Assembly: GCF_040219615.1 (NCBI RefSeq)
Contig: NZ_JAVJSE010000003.1
Span: 181,955-245,954 of the forward strand
Source: Thalassobaculum_A sp040219615
GTDB taxonomy: Bacteria; Pseudomonadota; Alphaproteobacteria; Thalassobaculales; Thalassobaculaceae
Reading direction: 5' to 3'
Length of the DNA stretch: 64,000 bases
Shown here: one piece after another, positions 6,842 through 15,272 of the stretch
Numbering within the stretch: position 1 is the first letter of the stretch
Layout of the letters: each line of letters starts with the position of its first letter
The notes under the pieces: generated by a model
Told to the model about the DNA's origin: nothing
Databases searched by the model: none
The model's input: the letters and a program-made list of their open reading frames with translations, nothing else
Position numbers and translations under genes: made by a program

Positions 6842-8389
6842 TCACTCCCACTCGATGGTACCCGGCGGCTTGCTGGTGATGTCGTAGGTCACCCGGTTGA
6901 TGCCGCGCACCTCGTTGGTGATGCGGGTGGCGACCCGGCGCAGGAAGTCGTGCTCGAACGGGTAGTAGTCGGCGGTCATGCCGTCGGTCGAGGTCACCGC
7001 CCGCAGCGCGCAGGCGTAGTCGTAGCTGCGGTCGTCGCCCTTCACGCCGACCGTGCGCACCGGCAGCAGCACCGTGAAGGCCTGCCAGATGGTGTCGTAC
7101 AGCCCGGCCTTGCGGATCTCGTCGAGGTAGATGGTGTCGGCCTTGCGCAGGATCTCCAGCTTGTCGCGGGTGATCGCGCCCGGCACCCGGATGGCGAGGC
7201 CCGGCCCCGGGAACGGATGGCGGCCGACCAGATGCTCGGGCAGGCCGAGTTCGCGGCCGAGCGCCCGCACCTCGTCCTTGAACAGCTCGCGCAGCGGCTC
7301 GACCAGCTTCAGGTTCATGCGCTCCGGCAGGCCGCCGACGTTGTGGTGCGACTTGATGGTCACCGACGGGCCGCCGGTGAACGACACGCTCTCGATTACG
7401 TCCGGGTACAGGGTGCCCTGGGCCAGGAACCGGGCGTCCTTGATCTTGTTCGCCTCCTCCTGGAACACGTCGATGAAGAGGCGCCCGATGGTCTTGCGCT
7501 TCAGTTCCGGATCGGTGACGCCGTCCAGTTCGCCGAGGAACAACTCGCTGGCGTCGCGCGCGATCAGCGGGATGTTGTAGGCGTCGCGGAACATGGTCAC
7601 GACCTCCTCGGCCTCGCCGGCGCGCAGCAGGCCGTGGTCGACGAACACGCAGGTCAGCTGGTCGCCGATCGCCTCGTGGATCAGCACCGCCGCCACCGAG
7701 GAGTCGACGCCGCCGGACAGCCCGCAGATCACCCGGCCGCTGCCGACCTGGGCGCGGATCGCCGCGATCGCCTGGTCCTTGAAGGCCGCCATGGTCCAGT
7801 CGCCGGACAGCCCGGCCACCTTGTGGGTGAAGTTGCGCAGCAGCTGGGCGCCGCGCGGGGTGTGCACCACCTCGGGGTGGAACTGCACGCCGTAGAACCG
7901 GCGCTCGTCGTCGGCGATCGCCGCGAACGGCGCGTTGCCGCTGGTCCCGACCACCCGGAAGCCGGGCGGCAGCGCCATCACCCGGTCGCCGTGGTTCATC
8001 CACACCGGCTCGATGGTGCCGGGCGCGAACAGCCCCTCGAACAGCGCGCAGTCGTCGGTCACGGTCAGCTCGGCGCGGCCGAACTCCTGGTCGTCCGAGG
8101 GATCGACCCGGCCGCCGAGCTGGTGGCACATCAGCTGCTCGCCGTAGCAGATGCCGAGCACCGGCACGCCGAGCTCGAACACGGTCATCGGCGCCTGCGG
8201 CGAGCCCTCGCCGAATACCGAGGCCGGGCCGCCGGACAGGATCAGCGCCTTGGCGCCGAACTGCTCGATCCGGACCGGGTCGACGGTGCAGGGGAAGATC
8301 TCGCAGTAGACCCCGTTCTCGCGGACCCGGCGGGCGATCAGCTGGGTCAGCTGGCTGCCGAAATCCAGGATCAGGACACGGTCTGTCAT
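6842..8389 (-). CDS. guaA: GMP synthase (glutamine-hydrolysing)
   Basis: Converts XMP to GMP using glutamine and ATP. The 515-residue length and domain order are canonical. The class I glutaminase has C81 (GICYGEQLM), H171 and E173 (GVQFHPEV). The ATP-pyrophosphatase P-loop is SGGVDS at residues 225-230. The C-terminal dimerisation domain has RHPFPGPGLAIR, and the protein ends PPGTIEWE. It is separated from guaB here by a GNAT gene and an RsmB-type gene on the same strand, an arrangement common in alphaproteobacteria. Its 3' third is duplicated at 4387-4920. The gene itself is intact. Confidence 0.98.
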   Translation of the reverse strand: MTDRVLILDFGSQLTQLIARRVRENGVYCEIFPCTVDPVRIEQFGAKALILSGGPASVFGEGSPQAPMTVFELGVPVLGICYGEQLMCHQLGGRVDPSDDQEFGRAELTVTDDCALFEGLFAPGTIEPVWMNHGDRVMALPPGFRVVGTSGNAPFAAIADDERRFYGVQFHPEVVHTPRGAQLLRNFTHKVAGLSGDWTMAAFKDQAIAAIRAQVGSGRVICGLSGGVDSSVAAVLIHEAIGDQLTCVFVDHGLLRAGEAEEVVTMFRDAYNIPLIARDASELFLGELDGVTDPELKRKTIGRLFIDVFQEEANKIKDARFLAQGTLYPDVIESVSFTGGPSVTIKSHHNVGGLPERMNLKLVEPLRELFKDEVRALGRELGLPEHLVGRHPFPGPGLAIRVPGAITRDKLEILRKADTIYLDEIRKAGLYDTIWQAFTVLLPVRTVGVKGDDRSYDYACALRAVTSTDGMTADYYPFEHDFLRRVATRITNEVRGINRVTYDITSKPPGTIEWE

Positions 8390-8486
8390 GGGGGCTTCAC
8401 CGGGCGGTTCCGAGAAGCGCCGGACGCTACCTCAAGGGGGGTCGGGCGGCAAGCGCGAAGCGGGTGCGGAACGGCGGAATCCCGCG

Positions 8487-9062
8487 CTAGGCGGCCGGTG
8501 CGTCGAGTCGCTGCACCAGGCGTTCCATGTCCGGCCAGAAATACGGCACCTGGTCGGCCGGCGAGCCGACCACGACCGAGGGAATCGGCTCGCCCGCGGC
8601 GCCGCCGATGTGGTCGTAGAAGCGCCGGCCGTGGCGATTCTCGGCCAGGGTCAGCAACGCCAGCGACTCGAAGCCGTGGGCGATCAGCCGGCGGGTGACG
8701 TCGGCCAGCAGTGCCCGGCCGATCCCGAGGCCCTGGAAGCTGGGGTCGACATACAGCGCGTAGACCTCGGCCACCGGCCCCTCGCGGTCGACCGCCTCGG
8801 CGACGGTGCGGCGGCCGGGCCCGCCGTGGCAGAACCCGATGGCGCGGCCGTGGGCCTCGGCGACCGCCAGGGCCTCCGCGGAGCGCAGGTTGCCGACCAC
8901 GCGGGTCCAGCGCACCGCGGCGCGCATCTCGTCCAGGTCGAGCAGGGTGTCGTCGGGCAGGACCCCGACATAGGCGTCGCGCCAGGTGTCGATCTGGACA
9001 CGGGCGAGGCCCAGGGCATCCCCGGGCTCGACCGGCCGGATGAGCACGTTGTGTTCGGCCAT
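8487..9062 (-). CDS. GNAT-family N-acetyltransferase
   Basis: A 191-residue acetyltransferase. The acetyl-CoA-binding motif A is clear as EVYALYVDPSFQGLGIGRALL, followed by a helix and the ALLTLAENRHGRRFYDHIGG motif B region typical of RimI-like enzymes. The N-terminal VLIRPVEPGDALGLARVQIDTWRDAYVG is the usual first strand and helix. The ATG at 9062 is chosen because the domain starts immediately after it; a longer frame upstream lacks similarity. It sits between the RsmB-type gene and guaA on the same strand. The substrate is unknown. Confidence 0.88.
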   Translation of the reverse strand: MAEHNVLIRPVEPGDALGLARVQIDTWRDAYVGVLPDDTLLDLDEMRAAVRWTRVVGNLRSAEALAVAEAHGRAIGFCHGGPGRRTVAEAVDREGPVAEVYALYVDPSFQGLGIGRALLADVTRRLIAHGFESLALLTLAENRHGRRFYDHIGGAAGEPIPSVVVGSPADQVPYFWPDMERLVQRLDAPAA

Positions 9063-9163
9063 GGCAGTCTCCCGGACGGCCACCGGGTGCGGCCGTCGCG
9101 GGACAAGTCTAGGCACCGCCGTCCGCGGCTGTCCACCCGGGGGCCGGACGGGCGGCAAGCCGG

Positions 9164-10504
9164 TCAGCGCTCGTCGCCGGCCCCGAAGCCGCGCTCCAGC
9201 ACCGCGACGAAGAACCCGTCGGTGCCGTGGCGGTGCGGGCTGAGCCGCAGATACGGCCCGTCCGACGGGCATGCCGGACCACCCTGGGCGCCGACGGTCT
9301 CGGCCCAGGCGACGGCGACCGGCAGCGCCCGGAACGCCGTCGAATCCGCCAGGAATCCGTCCACGATCGCCTCGTTCTCGTCGGCCAGCACCGAGCAGGT
9401 CACGTAGACCAGCCGGCCGCCCGGCTTCACCATGGCGGCGGCACGCTCCAGGATCATCCGCTGGCTGGCGGTGATCTCGGCCAGCGCCTCGGCGTCGTAG
9501 CGCCACTTGGCGTCCGGGTTGCGCCGCCAGGTGCCGGTGCCGGTGCAGGGCGCGTCGACCAGCACCCGGTCGGCCTTGCCGGCCAGCCGCTTGACCGCCT
9601 TGTCGCCCTCGACCAGCGGGCGCCGCTCGGCGTTGTTCACGCCGGACCGCCGCAGCCGCACCGCGGCCCGGTCGAGCCGCGACTTGGAGACGTCGTACAG
9701 GATCAGCCGGCCCTTGTTCGCCATGTCGGCGGCCAGCGCCAGCGCCTTGCCGCCGGCCCCGGCGCAGTAGTCGACCACCAGCTGCCCGGGCCGGGCGCCG
9801 ACCAGCATGGCGGCCAGCTGCGAGCCTTCGTCCTGGACCTCGATGCGGCCGTCGCGGAACGCCGGCATGCGGTCGACCGGGCGCCGGCGGTCGAGCCGCA
9901 GGCCGACCGGCGACAGCGGCGTCGGCACCGCCGGCACGCTGGCCACCGCCAGCTCGGCGATCACCGTTTCCCGGTCGGCCCCGGCCAGCGGGTTGACCCG
10001 CAGGTCGAAGGTGGCCTCGGCGCCGAGCGCGCGGACCGCGGTCTCGACCTCGGCCCCGAACACCGCCTCCATGCGCGGCCACGCCCAGTTCGGGCATTCG
10101 GCCCGGACCGCGGCCGGCATTTCCGGATCGTCGAGGGCATGGCCGACCAGCCGGCGCAGGGCGTCGCCCTCCTCGCGGGTCAGGGCCGGCGGCGCATGGC
10201 GGGAGCCGTCGAACAGGTCGGCGATCTCGCCGACGCCCAGGCCGTCGGTCAGCGCGACATCGGCCAGCACCCGGCCGCGGGCGTCACGCTGCAGGCCCTT
10301 GCCGGCCTTCTTGACCCACCAGTCCAGCCGGGCCCGGCGGCGCAGCACGCCCCACACCCGCTGGGCGACCGCCGCCCGGTCGCTGCCGCCGATGTAGCGT
10401 CGGTCCTTGAGATACCGGTCGAGCACCCGGTCGGTCGGCCGATCGGTCGCCGCCGCCGCCTCCAGCACCTCTATCGCCGCCGCTAGGCGGGCACCATCTT
10501 TCAT
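9164..10504 (-). CDS. RsmB/NOP-family RNA 5-methylcytosine methyltransferase
   Basis: A 446-residue SAM-dependent rRNA m5C methyltransferase. The N-terminal 130 residues (NusB-like helical region) precede the Rossmann core. Motif I is VDYCAGAGGKALAL (about residues 244-257). The two catalytic cysteines of this family are visible: C320 in VDAPCTGTGTWRRNP (motif IV) and C370 in VYVTCSVLADENE (motif VI). The family member that methylates 16S C967 in E. coli is RsmB; orthology is likely but not proven. It lies 33 bases downstream of guaB and probably shares its transcript. Confidence 0.92.
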   Translation of the reverse strand: MKDGARLAAAIEVLEAAAATDRPTDRVLDRYLKDRRYIGGSDRAAVAQRVWGVLRRRARLDWWVKKAGKGLQRDARGRVLADVALTDGLGVGEIADLFDGSRHAPPALTREEGDALRRLVGHALDDPEMPAAVRAECPNWAWPRMEAVFGAEVETAVRALGAEATFDLRVNPLAGADRETVIAELAVASVPAVPTPLSPVGLRLDRRRPVDRMPAFRDGRIEVQDEGSQLAAMLVGARPGQLVVDYCAGAGGKALALAADMANKGRLILYDVSKSRLDRAAVRLRRSGVNNAERRPLVEGDKAVKRLAGKADRVLVDAPCTGTGTWRRNPDAKWRYDAEALAEITASQRMILERAAAMVKPGGRLVYVTCSVLADENEAIVDGFLADSTAFRALPVAVAWAETVGAQGGPACPSDGPYLRLSPHRHGTDGFFVAVLERGFGAGDER

Positions 10505-10537
10505 TTCATATCAACTTATTACAGTCGAATTCTAACG

Positions 10538-11995
10538 TCACATATGAGGACGATAGTTCGGCGCCTCGCGGGTGATCGTGACGTCGTGCACATGGCTCTC
10601 CCGAAGGCCAGCGCTGGAGATCCGCAGGAACTTCGCCTTGGCCTGCATGTCCTCGATCGAGGCGCTCCCGGTGTAGCCCATGGCCGCCCGCAGGCCGCCG
10701 ACCAGCTGGTGCACCACCTGCCCGGCCGAGCCCTTGTAGGGCACCTGGCCCTCGATCCCCTCGGGGACCAGCTTCAGGTTGTCCCGCACCTCCTCCTGGA
10801 AGTAGCGGTCGGCCGAGCCCCGCGCCATGGCGCCGAGCGACCCCATCCCGCGATACGCCTTGTAGGAGCGCCCCTGGTACAGATAGACCTCGCCCGGGCT
10901 CTCGTCGGTGCCGGCCAGCAGCGAACCGATCATCGCGCAGTTGGCCCCGGCGGCGATCGCCTTCGCCAGGTCGCCGGAATACTTGATGCCGCCGTCGGCG
11001 ATGCACGGTACCCCGGCCTCGCGGCACACCTTGCCGGCGTCGACGATGGCGGTGAGCTGCGGCACCCCGACCCCGGCGACCATGCGGGTGGTGCAGATCG
11101 AGCCCGGTCCGATGCCGATCTTCACGGCGTCGGCGCCGGCGTCGATCAGCGCCCGGGCGCCGTCGGCGGTGGCCACGTTGCCGGCGATGATCTGGGTGTA
11201 GTTGGCCAGCTTGCGGATCTCGGCGACCGCGCCGAGCACGCCCTCGGAATGGCCGTGAGCGGTGTCGACCACCACAATGTCGACCTCGGCGTCGATCAGC
11301 GCCTCGGCGCGGGCGATGCCGTCGCGCCCGACCCCGGTCGCCGCCGCCACCCGCAGCCGGCCCTTCTCGTCCTTGGCGGCATTCGGGTGGGTCTGGGCCT
11401 TCTCGATGTCCTTGACGGTGATCAGGCCGACGCAGCGCCGGTCGTCGTCGACCACCAGCAGCTTCTCGATGCGGTGCTTGTGCAGCAGGTCGCGGGCGGC
11501 CTCGCGCGACACGTCCTCGCGCACGGTGACCAGGCGCTTGGTCATCAGGTCGCGCACCAGCTGCCCGTGGTCCTTGGCGAAGCGGACGTCGCGATGGGTC
11601 AGAATGCCGGCCAGCCGGCCGTCTCGGCGCACCACCGGCAGGCCGTTGATGCCGTGGCGCTTCATCAGGTCGAGCGCCTCGGCCAGGGTCGCCTCGGGCG
11701 CGATGGTGAGCGGGTTGATCACCATGCCCGCCTCGAACTTCTTGACGGCGCGGACCTCGTTGGCCTGATGCTCGACCGACAGGTTCTTGTGGACCACGCC
11801 GATACCGCCGGCCTGCGCCATGGCGATAGCCAGCCGGCTCTCGGTCACGGTGTCCATCGCCGCCGAGATCAGCGGGATGCCGAGCTCTATGGTCCGGGTG
11901 ACCTTGGTGCGGGTACTGACCTGGGCTGGCAGGACGTTGGAGCGCGCAGGTTCGAGAAGAACGTCGTCGAAAGTGAGCGCGTCGCGGATGTCCAT
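10538..11995 (-). CDS. guaB: Inosine-5'-monophosphate dehydrogenase
   Basis: Catalyses IMP to XMP, the step before GuaA. The 485-residue protein starts MDIRDALTFDDVLLEPARS, the normal family start; the longer frame to 12148 is discarded. Two CBS domains lie at about residues 95-210 (MINPLTIAPEATLAEAL and DLMTKRLVTVRED). The catalytic loop GPGSICTTRMVAGVG carries the active-site cysteine near residue 303. The flap has YKAYRGMGSLGAM, and the C-terminus is typical. Together with guaA nearby it supplies guanine nucleotides. Confidence 0.98.
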   Translation of the reverse strand: MDIRDALTFDDVLLEPARSNVLPAQVSTRTKVTRTIELGIPLISAAMDTVTESRLAIAMAQAGGIGVVHKNLSVEHQANEVRAVKKFEAGMVINPLTIAPEATLAEALDLMKRHGINGLPVVRRDGRLAGILTHRDVRFAKDHGQLVRDLMTKRLVTVREDVSREAARDLLHKHRIEKLLVVDDDRRCVGLITVKDIEKAQTHPNAAKDEKGRLRVAAATGVGRDGIARAEALIDAEVDIVVVDTAHGHSEGVLGAVAEIRKLANYTQIIAGNVATADGARALIDAGADAVKIGIGPGSICTTRMVAGVGVPQLTAIVDAGKVCREAGVPCIADGGIKYSGDLAKAIAAGANCAMIGSLLAGTDESPGEVYLYQGRSYKAYRGMGSLGAMARGSADRYFQEEVRDNLKLVPEGIEGQVPYKGSAGQVVHQLVGGLRAAMGYTGSASIEDMQAKAKFLRISSAGLRESHVHDVTITREAPNYRPHM

Positions 11996-12104
11996 GGTGC
12001 CTCCGAAAGCCGGTGGCGGCGCACTATACACCGCGGCCTTCGGAAGCCAAGCGACCATTCGATGACCGGCCATGCGTCTCGCGCATGGCGCGGAAGTCCG
12101 CGGC

Positions 12105-12875
12105 TCAGCCGGCCTCCGGCTCGCCCCGGAAGCCGGTCGCGACCACATAGGTCTCGGCCGACTCGGCCCGGCTGGCCGGCGGCTTGGCGTGCCGAACGGT
12201 GCGGAACGCCCGCTTCATTCGGGCCAGCAGGTCGCCCTCGGTGCCGCCCTGGAACACCTTGGCGACGAAGGCGCCGTCCGGCGCCAGCACCTCGATCGCG
12301 AAGTCCAGGGCCGCCTCGCACAGCCCGACGATCCGCAGGTGGTCGGTCTTGGAATGCCCGGTGGTCGGGGCCGCCATGTCCGACAGCACCACGTCGACCG
12401 GGCCGCCGAGTTCGGCCTTCAGCCGGGCCGGCGCGTCCTCGGCCATAAAGTCGGCCTCGATCAGGACCGAGCCCGGGATCGGCTCGACCGGCAGGATGTC
12501 GAGCCCGACCACCTGGCCGCGGTCCGGCGCACCGACCCGGGCGACGGCGATCTGGGTCCAGCCGCCGGGCGCGGCCCCGAGATCGACCACCCGGGCGCCG
12601 GGCTTCAGGATCTTGAACCGCTCGTCGAGCTGAAGCAGCTTGAACGCCGCCCGCGACCGGTAGCCGAGGCGCTTCGACTCGGCGACATAGGGGTCGTTGA
12701 GCTGGCGCTCCAGCCAGCGCTGCGACGACGAGGTGCGGCCGCGGGCGGTCTTCACCCGCACCGTCACCCCGCGCGATCCGCCGATCCCGCCTTCCTTGCG
12801 TGTTCCGGCCGTTGACCCCGAGGCGGTGCGTCCGCGTGCTCCCGGACGCCGGCCGCCGCCGCGCGCGCCTGCCAT
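12105..12875 (-). CDS. rlmE: 23S rRNA 2'-O-methyltransferase (U2552)
   Basis: RlmE/FtsJ modifies U2552 in the ribosomal A-loop and promotes 50S maturation. The 256-residue protein shows the K-D-K-E catalytic tetrad: K in SRAAFKLLQLDE, D in VLSDMAAPTTGH, K in AFVAKVFQGGTEG and E in RAESAETYVVATGF. The SAM-binding motif is VVDLGAAPGGWTQIA. The first 40 residues are a basic, glycine-rich extension, common in alphaproteobacterial orthologues. It is preceded by the Ppx/GppA gene with a 30-base gap, a conserved alphaproteobacterial pairing. Confidence 0.95.
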   Translation of the reverse strand: MAGARGGGRRPGARGRTASGSTAGTRKEGGIGGSRGVTVRVKTARGRTSSSQRWLERQLNDPYVAESKRLGYRSRAAFKLLQLDERFKILKPGARVVDLGAAPGGWTQIAVARVGAPDRGQVVGLDILPVEPIPGSVLIEADFMAEDAPARLKAELGGPVDVVLSDMAAPTTGHSKTDHLRIVGLCEAALDFAIEVLAPDGAFVAKVFQGGTEGDLLARMKRAFRTVRHAKPPASRAESAETYVVATGFRGEPEAG

Positions 12876-12905
12876 GGCGAACTCCCTCTGACCTAGCCGT
12901 CTGCG

Positions 12906-14033
12906 TCAGCCGTTCCGGGCCAGCAGTCCGAGCAGAATGCCTTCTCTCACACCCCTGTCGGCGACACGCAAGCGCGGAACCGGCCAGGCCCGGCAGATCG
13001 CCTCCAGGATGGCGCATCCGGCGACCACCAGGTCGGCCCGGTCGCGGCCGATGCAGGGATGCGCGGCGCGGCCGACGAAATCCATGCCGGCCAGCCGCCG
13101 GCCGATCGCCCGGGTGTCCTCGATGTCCAGATAGAGGCCGTCGACCCGGTCGCGGTTGTAGCGCCGCAGGTCGAGCCGCACGCCGGCCAGCGTGGTCACG
13201 GTCCCGGAGGTGCCGATCATCTGAACCCGGCCCTCGGCGGCGGCGGCGGCAATGCCGTGCCTGTCCTCGAACGCCAGCAGCCGCCCGGCGACCTCGCCGA
13301 CCATGCCTTCATAGTCCGCCTCGCTGAAGCGGTCGCCGCCGTAGCGCTCGGCCAGGGTGACCACGCCGATCGGCATCGAGACGGCGGCGACGGTCCGACC
13401 GCCCTCCGGCCCGCTCCACTGCCAGGCGATCTCGGTGGACCCGCCGCCGATGTCGAACACCAGGGCGCCGGGCACCGACGGATCGAGCAGCGGCCGGCAG
13501 CCGGCCAGCGCCAGCGCCGCCTCCTCCTCGGCGGTGATCACCTGCAGGGCCAGCCCGGTCTCGGCCGCCACCCGCGCCAGGAACGCGGCGCCGTTGCCGG
13601 CGCTGCGGCAGGCCTCGGTCGCGACCGCCCGGAACCGGGTGACCTGCCGGCGCCGCATCTTGGCGGCACACACCGCCAGGGCTTCGAGCGTGCGCTCGAT
13701 CGCGTCCTCCGCGAGTTCGCCCGACCGGCCCAGCCCCTGGCCGAGTCGGACGATGCGCGAGAACGCGTCGATCACGCGGAAACCGCGGCCTTCCGGCCGC
13801 GCCACCAGCAGTCGACAGTTGTTGGTACCGAGGTCGAGCGCCGCCAATACCTCGTGTGACGTCCGCCCCGCCTTGCCCGCTCCGGCCACCGGTACGCCTA
13901 GCCGATTCCCGGCCGTCCCGTCCGACGCCGCCTCCCCGTCCCTTGGTGTCGCTCCCTCGCCGCAGCCGTTGGCCGGCCGTCGCGTTCGTCGCCGGGACGG
14001 GGGGCTGCGGCGGCTCTCCAGCCCCCTCACCAT
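12906..14033 (-). CDS. Ppx/GppA family exopolyphosphatase / pppGpp phosphohydrolase
   Basis: A 375-residue member of the ASKHA fold. ALDLGTNNCRLLVARP marks phosphate loop 1, FRAVATEACRSAGNG the conserved connecting segment, and LVFDIGGGSTEIAW phosphate loop 2. MIGTSGTVTTLAGV is the usual third glycine block. The first 60 residues are arginine-rich and probably disordered; an internal start near the SHEVLAALDLG stretch is possible because upstream sequence is unconserved. Whether the substrate is polyphosphate or pppGpp cannot be told from sequence. It forms a pair with rlmE. Confidence 0.88.
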   Translation of the reverse strand: MVRGLESRRSPPSRRRTRRPANGCGEGATPRDGEAASDGTAGNRLGVPVAGAGKAGRTSHEVLAALDLGTNNCRLLVARPEGRGFRVIDAFSRIVRLGQGLGRSGELAEDAIERTLEALAVCAAKMRRRQVTRFRAVATEACRSAGNGAAFLARVAAETGLALQVITAEEEAALALAGCRPLLDPSVPGALVFDIGGGSTEIAWQWSGPEGGRTVAAVSMPIGVVTLAERYGGDRFSEADYEGMVGEVAGRLLAFEDRHGIAAAAAEGRVQMIGTSGTVTTLAGVRLDLRRYNRDRVDGLYLDIEDTRAIGRRLAGMDFVGRAAHPCIGRDRADLVVAGCAILEAICRAWPVPRLRVADRGVREGILLGLLARNG

Positions 14034-14227
14034 CCCGTTCCTCGCAGTTCTTCCGGTTCCTTCCGGACCTGTATCGAAAGTACTGTAGACGGCGGGTCAC
14101 CCCCCGGCCATCCCCATAGCGCCCCCGGCCGGCCGCCTGGGGCGCCGGGTCTTGATCTAAGGCGTTTGCATCCCAACTCCCCGATGTGATAAGGACACGG
14201 CCCGTTCCGCATTGCGGCGCGTCCTGC

Positions 14228-14301
14228 TGGGGGATCGTCTAGCGGTAGGACAGCGGACTCTGACTCCGCCAGCCCAGGTTCGAATCCTGGTCCCCCAGCC
14301 A
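14228..14301 (+). tRNA. tRNA-Gln (anticodon CTG), CCA encoded
   Basis: A full cloverleaf can be drawn. The acceptor stem is TGGGGGA / TCCCCCA. The D arm is within GTCTAGCGGTAGGAC. The anticodon stem is GCGGA / TCCGC with loop CTCTGAC (anticodon CTG, reading CAG). The T arm is CCAGG-TTCGAAT-CCTGG, then G and an encoded CCA. The IS6-family element begins 73 bases downstream. No repeat of the tRNA 3' end was seen in the following 2 kb, so there is no evidence that this tRNA served as an island attachment site. Confidence 0.97.
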
Positions 14302-14429
14302 ACTCTCTCTTTTCGCTGAATTGCCCTTGTTTCCCGCCGACGCGCGGGCGGCAACGCCCATTGTTTCAGCCAACGGCGCTGTCACACGAACTCATGGCTG
14401 ACGCCGGTCGCGGCCGGCAACGTCGCCTC

Positions 14430-15186
14430 ATGAACCCGAGCTCGTACACACGGCTGCACTATCCGTCATCGATCGTCCAGCACGCCGTCTGGCCGTACCT
14501 TCGTTTCAACCTCAGCCTGCGGGACGTGGAGGACTTGCTGGCCGAGCGAGGCCTCTACATCAGCTACGAGACGGTCCGGCGCTGGGTCGCGCGCTTCGGG
14601 CCGGCCTACGCCCGGCGGCTCCGCGCGACGCGACCGGGGCCCTGCGACACCTGGCACTTCGACGAAGTGTTCGTCTCGATCGGCGGCCGAATGTTGTACC
14701 TATGGCGCGCTGTCGATGCCGAGGGCGAGGTCCTCGATGTCCTGGTGCAGCCGAGACGTGACAAGCGGGCCACCCTGAAGCTGATGCGCCGCTTGCTTCG
14801 TAAGCAGGGCTTCCCGCCTGAGGCCATCGTGACCGACAAGCTGCGGTCCTACAGTGCCGCCCTACAGTGCCGCGCTCCGCGAGGTCGGTATGAGCGATCG
14901 GCACGTGACCCGCGGCCGGCTGAACAATCGCGCCGAGAATTCACACCAACCTCTCCGCCGACGCGAACGATCGTGGATCGGATTCAAGAGACCGGGATCG
15001 ACCCAGCGCTTCCTCTCTGCTCACGCCGCCGTCTACAACACCTTCAACGTCCAGCGCCATCTGATCTCACGCCGAACCCTTCGGGCCCTACGGAGCGACG
15101 CGTTCGCACTGTGGCAATCCGCGGCCAAGGCAGCATGGCCCTCAGAGGATCAGTCGGCTTCGTGCGTGCCGGCTCCGGGTTCGTGA
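14430..15186 (+). pseudogene. IS6-family transposase, frameshifted
   Basis: The protein would be a DDE transposase of about 235 residues. The N-terminal part reads in one frame through an HTH (SLRDVEDLLAERGLYISYETVRRWV), the first aspartate in TWHFDEVFVSIGGRMLYLW and the second in VTDKLRSYSAAL. The remainder, with the catalytic glutamate in RLNNRAENSHQPLRRRE and the AHAAVYNTFNVQRHL tail, is in another frame. The break is caused by a 13-bp tandem duplication (14848-14873). All three catalytic residues are otherwise intact, so inactivation is recent. Confidence 0.92.
14848..14873. repeat. 13-bp tandem duplication that frameshifts the transposase
   Basis: The sequence CCTACAGTGCCGC occurs twice back to back (14848-14860 and 14861-14873). 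Removing one copy restores a continuous transposase frame reading LRSYSAALREVGMSDRHV across the junction, exactly the family consensus. This identifies the causal mutation unambiguously. Confidence 0.95.
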
Positions 15187-15272
15187 CAACGCCGTCGCAG
15201 TCCCCTTATCCGCTTTCACAAGGTCGCCGGACCCTGTAAGCATCGCAATCTTCGCAGTTCTTGGGACAAATC

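Larger units (their letters stand above)
14375..15193 (+). mobile_element. IS6-family insertion sequence, inactive
   Basis: An 819-bp element, within the normal IS6 size range. Its ends match as imperfect inverted repeats: GGCGCTGTCACACGAAC at the left end and, read on the other strand, GGCGTTGTCACGAACC at the right end. It holds one transposase gene, which is frameshifted. IS6 elements normally leave an 8-bp target duplication, but the flanks (CAGCCAAC on the left, GTCGCAGT on the right) do not match. The element may therefore have taken part in a later rearrangement or deletion, or the ends may be off by some bases. It separates tRNA-Gln from the lower-GC yaeQ gene. Confidence 0.85.

Noticed and set aside
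14228..14301. tRNA-Gln as an island attachment site
   Set aside because: No repeated copy of the tRNA 3' end was found downstream and there is no integrase gene; the adjacent mobile element is IS6-family, which does not target tRNAs.
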